From: Fallopia convolvulus
Taxonomy: Eukaryota > Streptophyta > Magnoliopsida > Caryophyllales > Polygonaceae
Assembly: GCA_964016875.1 (NCBI GenBank)
Contig: OZ024724.1
Coordinates: forward strand, 47,522,899-47,586,898
Direction of reading: 5' to 3'
Length of the DNA: 64,000 nt
Shown in pieces: positions 25,369 through 38,400 of the stretch. The stretch's first letter is position 1. Each line of letters opens with the position of its first letter. The notes beneath the pieces are model-generated. The model saw only the letters and a list, made by a program, of their open reading frames with translations. It had not been told where the DNA came from and ran no database searches. Position numbers and translations under genes: made by a program.

Positions 25369-25373
25369 GTTAC

Positions 25374-25901
25374 AACGCCTTACTAAAATTAAATGGCAAA
25401 CTAATACATTATCTTTGGAGTTCTAAATATACTCCTAATGGAGATTACATTAGAAAAAAATAATACAATTAACAAAAAGTATTTAATATCACTAAAAAAA
25501 TCTAATAATAGTTGGACCTATCATCCTAATATCCCCCATACTTAAGATTGAGATGGTAACACAAGCCAAAAGCCCACTAGGCCACTACCAAAAATAGTTG
25601 AAAAAATTAAGCCCATTCTTAATGTACCTGTAGAGAGGCTCTTGAAAGAGGAGAGATTCAACTTTATCAAAATGAAAAGCTAACATCTATAAACTCGTCG
25701 GACTTCCAAATAAGCTTCCCAAATGGCTTACCTTTAGCTATTGAAAAAACGAATGCCTTTCTAAATGCCATAAAATGAACTAAACCATTCTCTCATTCGC
25801 ACCAAAATATACAAAATAACCTATTGTCTCTTCACTTTGTTGAGGATATATGTTCAAGATTACCTACCATTCTAACGACTGGACTTTGGCTTCATGATTT
25901 G
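25374..25901. other. 3' flank of the lyase gene
   Basis: AT-rich sequence between the solo LTR and the lyase stop codon. It should contain the 3' UTR of the - strand lyase gene. I see no other gene or element. Confidence 0.5.
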
Positions 25902-28900
25902 TCATTGGTTGGCGACACTCGTCGGCGCTTCTAGTCTAATGTAGTCATACATAACGCCTTGAAAAGGGCTAGATCTTTTTGTTTGTGTCAAAAATATAGT
26001 ATTCTCACCAACTCTTAACTTACTATCTTGTACATCTATGTTGAACAACCAATAGATTCCATGGATTCCGTGTCTTGCAATGGCATTGTCCCTGCCCATT
26101 TTCCCTGCTATGAATATGGGCTCACTTGGGCTTGGCTCATTCACTCGTATCTATATATGGGCCCAAATGCACACCATTTAGTCATTATAACTATATAAAA
26201 GTCCTGGTCAACAATGTATTGTTAATTGTTATACTTGTAATTTATCCTTCTTCAATTCTCACCTCTAGGTACGCATTTGATGAAGACGCAATTGCTAGTC
26301 TCATTTTGTACACTCCTTTGCCTACATTTTCGAGATTGAATTTGATTCTCCAAGTTGTTCCATTGTATCCATTATTCACCTTCCTAAAGGGAAGAAAAAG
26401 GAAAAAAGGATGAAATAATTATATTCTTGTTTATTTAAAATCAGAAAGTATTTGAAAGGTCTTGGTTAAGCTAGGAGCATGAGCTAAGCACGATTATAAG
26501 ATGGAATTTTATCTATTAGGTTTTATGTCTTTGTATTATTACCTGGTCACATGAGCAAAGAACCAATCCTTTCGATAATCACTTTGATTGACCGTGTAAA
26601 TCAGATCTTCTATTGGATAGATTTGAGCATATCTTTCCCACAATCCATACTGCCTAAATTTTTCTGAGTGATTCCAATACAACTTGTTCACATACTTGGG
26701 ATCAGGATCAGGAACAAAAAACTCCTTAGCAGTGCGTTCGGGTTTGCCTATTTCCCATAGTGTAGGGCCATCCCTTGGCGGTTCATATACAATGTCACCC
26801 AAATTTATGTTGTGACCTGGTTATTGATAGCAAAAGTATAATAAGTATTTGATTTCATTTTCCACAATCAAATCAAAAAAATTGAAATGTGAAGGGGAAA
26901 AAAGTATACCGATAGTCATATTGATGGAAACATTATGTTTGAAGTCACCTATGAATCCAGGGACCCAACCATATAGCTCATAGCTTCCAGGCAAAACATG
27001 GTCAATGTTGAACCGACCTTCAGCATCAGTATTTGTCCAAAACTGGTAGCCCTGTGGCCAAATTAGGACATAATAAATGAAAGATCATAGTCTCAAGTAA
27101 CTACTAAGTAAACCCTTAATTTGGAACTCATTTGAATTTCCATTTTTTCAATTAGTCTCCCTATATTTGTCAAAATAATTGTGTCAAAAAATTTATGATC
27201 AAATTTTTTCTCAGTTAAAAAACAAGAGCCTACTTTTTTTTTTTTGAAAATATGTTTTTCTAGAAGACACAAGAAATTGGTAAACTAAAAACAAATGTGT
27301 TGAAAATTTTCTCATAACTAAAAAATACCTTGCATTCAGTTTGCCAAGATCCAGCTTCTCCAGGATTCGACAACCCAACATATGCTCCATTTGCTGGCAT
27401 ATTTTTACTATCAATGAATCTGATTGAATGACCAAAATAAATACTAAGAGCAAGAAGTTAAGCTAAAATCTACCAAAAGAATAATGACTTGAATAATGTT
27501 TAGGTATTGTCGACTTGTTTAAATTATCCTAAATTCTCTACAAATTGGCATTGTAATTGAAATATAATTACCTATCTAGGACAAATAATCTGCCTGTGAC
27601 ATTAGAACGTTGATTGGCTTTGAGGAAGTCATCAGAAGCTGGGAAGTGGTATGGCCAAGCATTAGCTTCTTCATGCATCTGAACTCACATTAATTAGCCC
27701 TTATTTAAACTTTTCATATATAGAGAATACGTACAATTAATTGACTCTAAAATTTGTACCTTCATTTTTGCATCCTCCCATAGTAAGCTGGCATTTTGCC
27801 CTTTATCCATCCGGTTTAGATAAATAAATACTGGTCCAAGAACCTTCTTCCATGGCTCCCCATCTTCAAAGTTTGGTATCACGTTCTCTCCAGTGTAATG
27901 GGAACTTACAAACATCTAATGGTGTCAAATGAACAACATAAATATTAAAAATGTAATGTATTCGTATTCAGATTTGAATAGGTATAATTATAGACTAAAA
28001 GCTAACTACTATTGTTTATATTACAAGATAAGAGCTTCGGGGGAACATACTTAGACCCTGTTTGGTTGCAGTTCATGGAAACGTAAACGGAATGGAAATG
28101 AATGTAGTCCATTTTAATTTCATGATACATTGACAAAAAAAATCAACTTGTTTTGCACAACCTCTTATCCATTATAAAAAAGGGCATGCTCCACCTTAAT
28201 CATTCTTCCATCAAGGGGTGGGTAACAAAATGGTGAAATCACTCCCTTCTATCTCACTTTTACAATGGACAAGTTGTTGGATGATGTTTTTATATGAGTG
28301 TATTATGACACTAAAAATTGTCTAGATTCATTTCGTTTCTGTTTCCGTTTCTATATGTCACGATAAATCAAATGGGGCCTTAGCCTCTATATCACCCTAG
28401 AGTTTTCTTACGAATGAGAACATTAAGTTCTAAGTTAGTACATGTTTGGTCGTCATAACAACTAACTACTATTACAACAAACAAGATAATCAATTCTCAT
28501 CTTTTTTCATAATATATTTCAAATGTTTTTATTTATTAATATAATAAAAAATTAGTTCAACCTATTAAAACATGGGAATAAGTGATAAATATATTTGCGG
28601 AATATGAGACCGCACCTATTATTACAATGTTAATTCAGTTTTTCTATCTTAGTAGGACTCAACGCATAAGAGAAGAATCCAAAGTTAGAAAGATTCCCTA
28701 GATTCATGATTTAGAGCTGTTTAAGTCTTTTATAAATTTTTTCTATAGGTTAAACATTCTTCTTTTAGGAACTAAAAGTTTAAAAAGAATTAATAAACCC
28801 TTTTTACAAAATTAGTTCTAAGAAAATTTAATTTAACAATATACTTTCATTTTATGCTCTTAACGTATAAGTTAGAAAGATTGATCTTTTATCATAAGAT

Positions 28901-31900
28901 TTCTCTTTTAGAGTATTATTTTCTATATCTAGAAAGACCAATGCTAATTTACAGTCCTTGAAAAAAAAATAGATGACATAATCTAACAAAAAGTTAATAT
29001 ATAATTCACAACTATCATTTTGAAGATTATGAAGCAAACACAATTGTTCCGCTAATAGAAAAATTATGGGATAAGGATTTACTTACTGCTAATACCGATG
29101 GACCAACATGAGATGTTAGAAATTGTTTGTTTGGTCCTCCAGTTCGAAACTCATAACTAGGTGTGATTTGCCAAAAACCCATAAGTGGATCATTACTGTA
29201 ATACCCATGGACCTTGATGTCATGACTTTCATCTGAGTATTGGTACTTGTCATCCACCTACAGCAAAGCAAACAAATAATAAATTTAATTAATATTGTAA
29301 AGGACTAACAATATCGTAACATTTTAACCATTCATAACAATGAATATGAATTATATTACTCTAAGAAGTTGAATTTTGAGCTAACTTATTTCTCAAATAC
29401 ACATAAAAGTATTCAATCACTCAAGTGATGGTGCCTAATCTACTAATCGCTATGTTTGATAATCATTTAATAATTTATTGTTAAAAATGATAAACAAAAA
29501 TAACTAGGGTTCATTTTTTTATCCATATTAAGATTTTGGGTATAAGTATGATACGGCCATACTCATACCCGATACTTGGTATATCTCGATATAAATATCA
29601 AGAGGATATCATTTAATATCTAGATATCAAATATCTACTCTTAATATACTAATAATTTGAGGTATATAACTCCTATCCACCTAACTCTTTTTTTTTCATT
29701 TATACCCCCTCCCACTCAAATTCAAATTCATCCTAGCACTGCTCAAATCTTGCGGCTCAAAAGAACAAAGAGCCAACACTATCATACCATCGACCAAAAT
29801 CAAGCGTAATCCCATATTTGAAATCTAATATCCATCCAGATACTTGATACTTGATATTAATACCAAATGAAACCTTAATCATTAATTAAATGTACCTCCC
29901 CTTTGAACTCGGGATCAATAGGATTGGTTAGCATGACAGCTTCAGGATACGCAAGACGTTCACCTCTGCCTATCATTCTGTCCTCAGGTAGAGGCATCTT
30001 CCTTTGCCTATTGTCATTTATTGCCAAATTTCTAAACCTATCCAAATCACAAAGTCTCAACTTAGAACATTGTTACAAAATTCACAAACAAAAATTTATG
30101 TAAAATTTTCAAGAAATTTCATTATACATGGAAAAACTCTATCTACAAATAATCTTGGCCTAGAAAACTTCATCTTAAATATTTTATCCATATTACCACA
30201 AAGTAACTTTAGGAAACTTTTCTTCCACATGTTGAGGGAATTAAGAAATAAAAATATTTACGTAAGAAAAGACAAATCAAGAAAAAGGAAATTTTCATAC
30301 TTGGTTCTAAACAACTTGAAAGCAAGCCTAGCATTAGGGATTGAACAACCAGGCCATTCTTGACGTTGGAAGATAGCATAAGAATAAACACCCGATATGC
30401 CCCGTAGAATGATGTACCTAGATATCAATGCATCATCACCTCACCTTTAGTAAGATTAATTGTTGGTAAAAATGGTAAATAAGTTATCAAGAGAAGTGAA
30501 CAAAGAATTTCAAATCAATACAAAAAATGGTTTATGAAGTTAGACAAAAAAGTATGAGCAAATGAAGATCAACAACTTCATCTAATAGAACCCCCCTATG
30601 TTGAAAGTACTAATACCTTATATCTATATCAAGTGGAACCGTTTTCTTGTCGTTAGTAGTAGGATCATATGTTCTTGAGAAGGACACCTCTAGTTGTTCT
30701 TCTGTATCCACAATGACGCGAAAAGTTGTACCTTTGAGCCTGTAATCAATTAAAAAAAATTATCCACAAATAAGAAAGTAGACCATTAAAAGCTATAGAG
30801 CTTAAATTTCTTGTGTAATCCTAGTTTTAACTTCTTGATATTAATTGGTCATTTGTGAATACGTTTGTACTTAAACAAGTTTTGTGGTATTTAATTGGCT
30901 CTAAATTTGTTATTTTGCTAACATCAAAACCCTAACTCATTTGAGCTCCATTTTGATCTAGAATATTAAAAGTGTTTTTCTAAGGTTTATCCCTCATCCT
31001 CCTTGTGTTGTGTGATCTCCCTTAAAAATTTAAAGTCAAACGGCAGTTGAGAGATCTTTGTGTTGTGCATTTACCCTTCTGGTTCTAACATAGTGGATGG
31101 GTGTTCCAGTTGAACCTAATTTGCTTCTCTATCCATTTGATGTTGATTTTTGTTGTTTCCTTCTCATTAGGCGTTAATTCAGGGTTGTCTAGAAGCGGGA
31201 TGGATTTTGAACAAGAAAATAGTTTAATATATAAAACATCCACCAGTGGCTAGCCTCGTCGAGCTATTGCTTGTTCATGCCTCTCAAATCTCAATAGTGA
31301 ATTGGTTACAAATGGTTGAGTGAGAAATCCTAAAATTTAGGCTAAAGAAAATTTTAAAAAAATATGGGTCAAAACAACGTGTTATTTTAACCCTCAATCT
31401 TCACATAGATTGTCTTCTTCCTCAATTGCATCGCCCACAAACTTACACACAACCCTTCAACTCTTCCTCCTTCAGTCTTCCTTGCCTTCCTCCACTTGCC
31501 TCCACTTTTGCCCCGTCCTGGGACGCCCTATGGGGGTGAAATTCTAAAATTTTCCTTCGTTTCTAGATCTCCCTATATAAACTCATCGCTCCACCGGCCA
31601 GATGTGGAAGCGGCCTCCCCGCCTAGATACCATTATTGTTCCTCAACAAAGTGCCTTTGTGTCGGGACGATCGATTCGTCAATACATCCTCCCGCCTAAG
31701 ATATATCTTTTTAGAGGCTACTATAGAACCAACATGTCTCCTATATGTGTAGTTAAAATCGATCTCACCAAAGCCTTTGAATGTGTCGATCGCTCTGTCG
31801 CAATATTTTCTTGGTCGTCTTGAGGTTTTCAAAGCTTTACTCTTTAGTATATAATCTTTTTGGGCTAACATCTTCCCATTTCTAGCTACTATGATTGACC

Positions 31901-34900
31901 GAACGAAATCCTCTCTTGGAATTAAGCGAAACTAGAAAGGCCAAAGGAGGTTTGGGGACCAATGAAACCCTCTCTTGGAATTAAGCGAGACTATCTCGCT
32001 CGATTTTTGAACTCGCTAGCAAGTAGAACAACATATGGACCTCATGGACTAACTCCTATGTTCTCCATAATCGCTGCATTTGGAATGAAAATGTCAAGCC
32101 TAGCAATAGCCACTTTGGGAATTCCCTCATCTCCATTAAAAATTATTGTTCCAACGCATCTCGAGTAAGAACATCTTTTCGTTGATTCCACGACCAATGT
32201 CTACGAAATTCTCCGAACTCAAACCCTATTGTTAATTGGTGACAAGTTGTATCGTGCAATCTCTCTCTCCTACACCATTGCTTCAGTTCTTAGACTTTTG
32301 GTTACACACTTTTTTATTTGGACTTAGCTCGAGCCGTTTTTGTTAATTCAACTCTGATTTCCTTTCTTTAGAGGATGTTTCCGCCATTTTTGAACTTTCC
32401 GTCCAAATCATGGAAGTTAGGAAATATCAAAGCTCTATTTCATGAAGCAAAATAAAATTTACTTTGCTTCCTAACAACAAGTGTGTGAATTGAATGATCA
32501 AATTGTCATATACATTTTATAATACTCTCCCTATTCAATTTGATGTGTCGTTTTAGCACTTAAATTTTGATAATTTATGTGATTTTAGGTTTTTAGGAAA
32601 TTAATAAAGAGAGAATTGTTATTGAAAATATTTTCATCTAAACTCTTTATCCATTAGTTCAAAATGGTGAATATTGAATAAATTGTAAGATTAATAAAAA
32701 CTTAAAAACGAGTTATTTAATAATTTCTTAAAAATTGTGTCAAATACTAACATGATAAATAATGCTGATAGGAGACAATATAATATTTTTTAAGAAATGT
32801 AAATCAATAGTTTAAAACTTGTAAGAGACTTGATAAGCGACCTGTCTAATCATCAATATACTATTATTAAAATCAAATCACTCTTTTGTACGTGTCATCG
32901 CCCTAGCAATGCCACATAAAAAAAATCTATTTTTTTCATTTAACATTTTTTCCTTAAGTTTTTTTAGTATTTACATTCCTTATAGATTATAATAATATTA
33001 TTAAATTTATTATTACTACTTACCATATCTAATTTAATGAGTGTTTGAACATTTCAAATACAAGAAACTAATAATTATATTAGCACAATATGCATTGATT
33101 GACTTCATATATTTATTAAAAAAAATTATAGTAATAATTAAAGGTAAAAGGTACTATTGAAATATGTATAGATTAATACATTTATTCATTTTTATAATAA
33201 TAATAAAAGGCAAAAGGTACTATTGATTGATTTTTAGGACAAGTGCATACTACCAATTAAGTTTTGTGGATTTGACTAGGGATTTTTATTGAAAATGGGT
33301 CGCATATTATTTGTTTTGATAATTTTCATAGTATTTTCTTTTTATTAATGATTTGTCAATATATCTCTTTGATTCTTTATAAAAAATTTATATTTACTAA
33401 TTATTTAGGAGATCTAGAAAAAGTTTTGAAAATTTTAATCGAAAGTGTTTCAATTAATTATTCAAATAATATACGATACAACCATAGTTCCTCCCATGGA
33501 AGAGAGTGTTCGTCTATGTTTCTACTTTATGAATATGATTTTATGGATGTTTGTAATAATATCAAGTGTTATTGGTATTTTGAGGTTAAATTATACGAAT
33601 ATACTAATGTTTAGTTTTATTTATTTGGTTTTGAAATAATTATTTATGTTTAAAACAAATTTTACTATTAAAGATCCCATGTAAAGCACGGATAAATATA
33701 CTAGTAGACTATAAATTAAAATATTTCTTGGTTAAAAATTTACGCCACATAGAAAAATCAATAACTATATATAAAAGTTATCACTTTCCGAGCAAATAGA
33801 ACAATTTTTGTCTCACCTCATATTAAATAAATTTTCATTTAACTTTTTTCATAAATAAGTTATATTTATCTTTCATATTAAATTAAATCTTATTTATACC
33901 CTTAACTTTTATTTTTGGTTTCTTTTTCCTATTTGATTTTTTTTATAATAGTTCAGTTCTATTAATAAACTATCTTTTTATTTTGTTTTGTTTTTCTTTT
34001 AACTCTGTTTTTTTATTTATTTACCTTTATCATTTATTAATGTTTTATCTTTTAAATAATTAAATAATGTATAATTTATGATAAATCAAAAACTATTTAT
34101 TATATTTAAAATTCTAAATAAATAATTTATCTTTTTTTTTCCAACTAAATATTTAGTATATATATACCAAAGTTATTTAACTTATTTATAGGAATACCGA
34201 CATCTTACTTTTCATAGTAAGCAATTGTCTTTAGAAGGCCCGTTGACAAAAGGATCACCCTAAGATGATTTATATTTTTTTTGGATATTTTAAAAATTAA
34301 TCAATCAGTTTTTTTATTATAGAAAAAAATTATTTTAAAAATAATTATTTCTAATATAAAAAATTCATTTTCTAAATAATAATTATAAACAAATTATGGT
34401 TGTACTTGTACTTGAAATTGTATCACATTTAAGTTTTAAGTTTAAATTTGATTTCAAAATAAATAAAATAATTCTCATACAAAATACGAGTGATGAACTA
34501 GTTCCCTAATTAAACACATACATCACTAATTAAAATAATTCTCACTAATTAACACATACATCACTTACTTTCTTTCTTTTTAATTTTTAATTTTTTTTAT
34601 TATTAATAAATAAAAAAATTAGTTGGCTAAAGTAACTTCTTATTTTTTTATTGTTCTTTACAGTTATACTTTATGTTATATAATCTGAGTCTTAACATTA
34701 TGCGTGTAAGTAGTAATTAATGTCATAATTTTACGTTATAAAACAAGACCCCACCGCTCTAGCAATCTGAAAAGATACGACCTTTTGTAGGGACCAGTGT
34801 AAAAAAATTATAGTGACAAAGTGTTAGTAGTGACGACCTAGAGAGATTTTCCTGCTCTTTCTCTTTTTTTTTTTAGTTTCTCTGTCTCAGTTTTAGTTAT

Positions 34901-37619
34901 ATGGATTTTATAGAGTACCTTCACGCCCTCACTTTTATTTCTTTAGTTTTCTTCCTTTTGTTTTCTCGCCCTTTTTACTTTTGCTTTGGACCCACCTTAG
35001 ATACTCTTACGACTTTAAGTCGGGGTAAGGTGCGTACATCTCAACAAATCAAATCTTCTACTCCCTAAATATACTCCCCTACGACATGATTAAATGATGA
35101 CTTTCCAAATTATATTAAAAAAGAAACTTAAATATAGGTAAAATATTAAAAAAAATATATCTTTTAACCAATTAAATCAAGGGAGTATAAGAGGGAGTAT
35201 GATTAGGGAGTAGAAAAATATAATTTTCATCTTAACTTCCAAATCCCACTCATATCGGTTCCACCTAGGTAGATGCCGTAGAATTTAAGTTTTAAATCAA
35301 GTCGCTATGTTATTATATATCAACACATTTATAAAAAAAATCATTTCAGTAAAATCACCGGGTAGATATCACGTTGCTTATAACGGAATACCTGTCAAAG
35401 TTTCCTTTTCTTCCGTTCTTCGGTCCGGATGGAGTCCAGACAATATCCCAATACCTTCATATATGAGATAAATATAATAAATTAAGATATAAACTTAATT
35501 TATTTCAACACTTTCTACATTTTTCAGGTACCCAAATTGTCAAATTTATGGCACGAAAACGACATGATCAGCCTAGCTTGTTCAATAATTGAACCAAGCA
35601 TCAACATAAAGCCTACAATCTATTGTGTTAAAATTGGTATCAGAAAGGATAATAACTTATTTTCAATGAGTAAGAACTAAAAAAGTTCTTCAAATTTATG
35701 CTATGAACTACGAATGATTGAGTTAGAGAACGTACACAATTTTAAATTGTAATTTCTTTTTGTAATACAAATATACAATCAATCATATATTTGATCTTCG
35801 GTCGCAAAGCTCAAAATGAAAAAAATTTACCCTCTATCATCTTCCGGATTTATCCCATCAAGAATGTTTTCAAATCCATTATATCTGATTCCAACAACAT
35901 AGCCATCAGGATTCGATATCGTGAGAGCAAGTATCCCATTCTCCAATATTACCTGTAACCCAAACAGCAACAATGTCGTTGATTATATGACAACAAAATT
36001 TAACAGAACTATTTGGGCATTAACCAGAAGACGTACAATACCGTCCATATAGTAAAGAGAAAAACTGCTAAAACTATATATTTATTCCAACAAAATCTCA
36101 AAAATTATAAAGCGTGTGTTGATAGTCACTCTAGGCATGTGCGCATACAATTGCACATGATAAGTTTAGTACATAAGTTTCAACCAAAAAAAGTTAAGTA
36201 CATAAGTCTTATTTTTTGATAGAAGGAGAGGCAACACTCTCTACCAACTCAAGGATTTAATAGAGTTGTTAAAAGATGACCGAATCTAAAAATTTGACCT
36301 GACCGATCCGCATTTAAACCCGACCCGAAACTCAATTCTAAGCCAAACTCGATTTGACCCGAAAATCTACGACCGGAAACCGACTGACCCATGACTCCAC
36401 CCAAACTAGCACAAAACTCAAATCTGAAATGTTCGAGCCCGATTAACAGGTCTAAAATTCATAGATGATATTTTCCATTTTGTTTTTATTTTGATAACTG
36501 CATTTGTTATTTCATTTTCAATTCATAAATTCTGCAAAATTAACACAAAACGAGCAAATACCCTATCTTACACTTGAATAATTAATTCAATCCACTCAAA
36601 CCATAAAACATTGATATTACCTATTCACAAAATATTACTATTTACTTATTTTTGGTTTAACAAAAACGTACGTACATGTATGGATGCATATATAATGAAT
36701 AAAAAAGACATGAACGAAAAGGGGGAATGCATACGTACGGTCCGGTCTGAGATAGTGAGTTTAACCCGAGAGTCAGGCGAACCCCCCGGAGCTAATGCTT
36801 GTGTTTGCAACTCTCCATTGTTCGGCGCCGGAGATGGAGCAGGCGAACTACTTGCTTTTCTAATCATTTACATAATATATGAATAATAAATCACGCATAT
36901 ATAAATAGTAAATCACGTGAAAGCATGTTAATTAAGAACGTACTCAGAAGAGGAGTAGAGCTTAGAAGAGCAAGGCACGTCCTTGGAGGAAATGGAGACG
37001 CCGTTGCAGGTGACCAAGAAGGCGAGGTTCTCGGACTTGATGGGTCCGTAGGAGAACACGATGGCGCCGCTGAGCGTCACGTCCAGCTTCAGGTCTTCCT
37101 TGGTCACCTGCTTCGACCTTATACCCGACACCCCGTGGGATCGGATCTGGATCACCTTCGACCCACCCGAAACCTGCTTCACGCTATCCACCGAGGCCTG
37201 CCCTAGTTGGCCCCCCACCCCGTACTGGTTCCAACTCATCTCCATCACCATCGACTCCAGCGACGTTGACGTCATCCAGTTCTTGTTCTTCGACTCCAGG
37301 TAGAAATCCAAGTCTGCCGACAACACTACCTACGTACGTTATAATTAAATCTGTTAAAATATATCTATCCCACATCTGAAAGTTCAACAGGTCTAAAATT
37401 TCGAGAAAATTAATAAAAGAAACGAACCTGATCGTCGCTTAGGTCGCCATCGTCAATGTCAAACCTGGGGATGGAGAGACGCTGAACCTTGACGGTGGGG
37501 GAGTCGGAATTGCTGAACGCCACCCATAAGACGATTCCGGCGGCCACCGAGATCACCACCACCACCGCCACCACTGCTATCAATATGCGCCTTACCCGGC
37601 TTTTGCCATTTGTCTCCAT
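25902..37619 (-). CDS. Rhamnogalacturonan lyase with N-terminal transmembrane NHL-like domain
   Basis: Sixteen exons join in frame: 37619-37428, 37329-36944, 36859-36739, 35952-35831, 35454-35392, 30739-30617, 30417-30301, 30037-29896, 29257-29087, 27915-27760, 27678-27572, 27419-27329, 27051-26910, 26816-26543, 26383-26263, 26150-25902 (858 residues). Residues 1-192 form a membrane-anchored NHL-like domain and ~193-233 a Pro/Ser linker. The rest is a full plant polysaccharide-lyase-family-4 enzyme. The N-terminal lyase domain shows GYWDIVW, EEQLEVSFSRTYDP and DNRQRKMPLPEDR, then GFWQITPSYEFRTGGP. The FnIII-like domain shows NVTGRLFV, PANGAYVGLSNPGEAGSW and GYQFW. The C-terminal carbohydrate-binding-like domain shows PPRDGPTLWEIG, YRKDWFFAHV and GRDNAIARHGIHGIYW. 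Family enzymes cleave the rhamnose-galacturonate backbone of pectin in the cell wall. The frame is intact. If the N-terminal fusion is wrong, the lyase starts nearer 36859. Confidence 0.88.
28054..28379. mobile_element. Tourist-like (PIF/Harbinger-type) MITE in a lyase intron
   Basis: Imperfect inverted ends GACCCTGTTTGGTT and AAATCAAATGGGGCC are flanked by the 3-bp duplication TTA (28051-28053 and 28380-28382). A second paired block, AAACGTAAACGGAA versus TTTCTGTTTCCGTTT, lies further in. It is 326 bp and non-coding. A 3-bp TTA/TAA duplication is typical of PIF/Harbinger MITEs. Confidence 0.75.
31600..32345 (+). pseudogene. LINE (non-LTR) reverse transcriptase fragment
   Basis: The + strand encodes the L1-type signature PQQSAFVSGRSI, a GYYR-N-SP block and VVKIDLTKAFECVD, where the non-LTR RT normally has KIDLRKAYDSVDW. 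Downstream, in broken frames, are the C-terminal signatures GLG, LARFLNSLASR and an IWNENVKPS block. Multiple stops and frameshifts are present. It is antisense to the lyase gene and lies in its longest intron (30740-35391). Confidence 0.8.
32853..33704 (+). mobile_element. Non-autonomous Helitron in the long lyase intron
   Basis: Starts TC after an A (TCAATATACTATTATTAAAA) and ends CTAG before a T. Ten bases before the end is a short hairpin, CCATG-TAAAG-CACGG, followed by ATAAATATACTAG. This fits Helitron rules: A/T target, 5' TC, 3' CTRR with a hairpin and no target duplication. It is about 852 bp, AT-rich, and has no Rep/helicase coding sequence. Confidence 0.7.
34975..35040. repeat. Possible SINE fragment
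   Basis: CCACCTTAGATACTC and GGGGTAAGGTGCGTACATC resemble the box-B-proximal part of plant tRNA-derived SINEs. Neither end is defined. Tentative. Confidence 0.25.
35061..35210. mobile_element. Stowaway-like MITE
   Basis: Inverted ends CTCCCTAAATATACTCCC and GGGAGTATGATTAGGGAG are flanked by TA on both sides (35059-35060 and 35211-35212). It is 150 bp with an AT-rich core and no coding capacity. The CTCCC ends and TA duplication are characteristic of Stowaway (Tc1/mariner) MITEs. It lies about 180 bp from exon 5 of the lyase model. Confidence 0.8.
36944..37619 (-). other. NDR1/HIN1-like (LEA_2-type) membrane-anchored domain, exons 1-2 of the lyase model
   Basis: Starts with a clear ATG at 37619. 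A short basic N terminus (KSRVRR) is followed by one hydrophobic segment of about 24 residues (ILIAVVAVVVVISVAAGIVL onward), then PRFDIDDGDLSDDQ and a beta-rich extracellular-type domain. This is the layout of plant NHL proteins: type II membrane anchor, then a LEA_2-like domain. Exon 2 ends GA|GTACGT, and the next acceptor (36860) supplies the missing third base in frame. If this intron is not removed, translation runs only four more codons to a stop at 36928. That would give a stand-alone protein of about 197 residues. Confidence 0.75.
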
Positions 37620-38400
37620 TTAAGCCGAGACAAACAAGCTTTTAATTTATTCCTCAATATGTTGATTAATTATATGTACGCGTACGTTCATGTATTTAGC
37701 CTCCGAATTAACAAGGTATTACAAATTCCATTTATTTATTTTTTCTTTTGATCGCTGTACGTTTCTCCCGCTTTTCTTCCAGGCTGGTGGAAGTGAAAAC
37801 GGGATTTGGAACTTTTGTTCTTCTTGTTTTTTTTTTGTTCGTGTTTTCTTTTTCTTTTTTCCCTAATTTTTTTAATCTTGATTTTGGGTTGGGGGAATGA
37901 GGAATTGGAAAGGAAGAGAGAAAAGTGTGGGTGGGTAATTTTGGTTTAATTTGAGGGATCGGGAGAAGTACTATAATTAGTTTCGCTATATGCAGGTTGT
38001 AGAATTGGAGGGACATGCATATAGTTTTCTGGTTTCTTCATACGAATATAGTATTTAGCGGGTTATATTTTTTTTCTTACATTTCTGGAAAGCTTATTGT
38101 TTGGGTAACACAATGCCCCTACACATGTCTTCACGCATTTTGATTCAAAGGTTGAGCCTTTGGAGTAATACTCCGAGATTATTGTTTCGAAGCTCTCGGA
38201 CGGTAGTTTGTCCTTTACTTTTTAGAATTAGTTAGTAACTAGTTTTCATTTTTAGTGGATACTTTAGACGAGTTCAAATAGTATTTGTGCTAATCCTAAT
38301 TCTTATCCTAAAGAAAAACACAACACCCCTCCACATGCGCCTCAGTCACATCTACGGTTCTTGTTTTCTTTCTTTCTTAATATGATAAATCCCTTAGGGT
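37620..38400. other. Upstream region of the lyase gene
   Basis: Presumed promoter and 5' UTR of the - strand lyase gene. The stretch is AT-rich with long T and CT tracts (37735-37860 on the + strand). I did not find a TATA box convincing enough to call. Confidence 0.4.

Noticed and set aside
32530..32570. Stowaway-like start (CTCCCTATTCAATTTGATGTGTC)
   Set aside because: No matching inverted end was found downstream, so an element cannot be delimited; perhaps a one-ended remnant.
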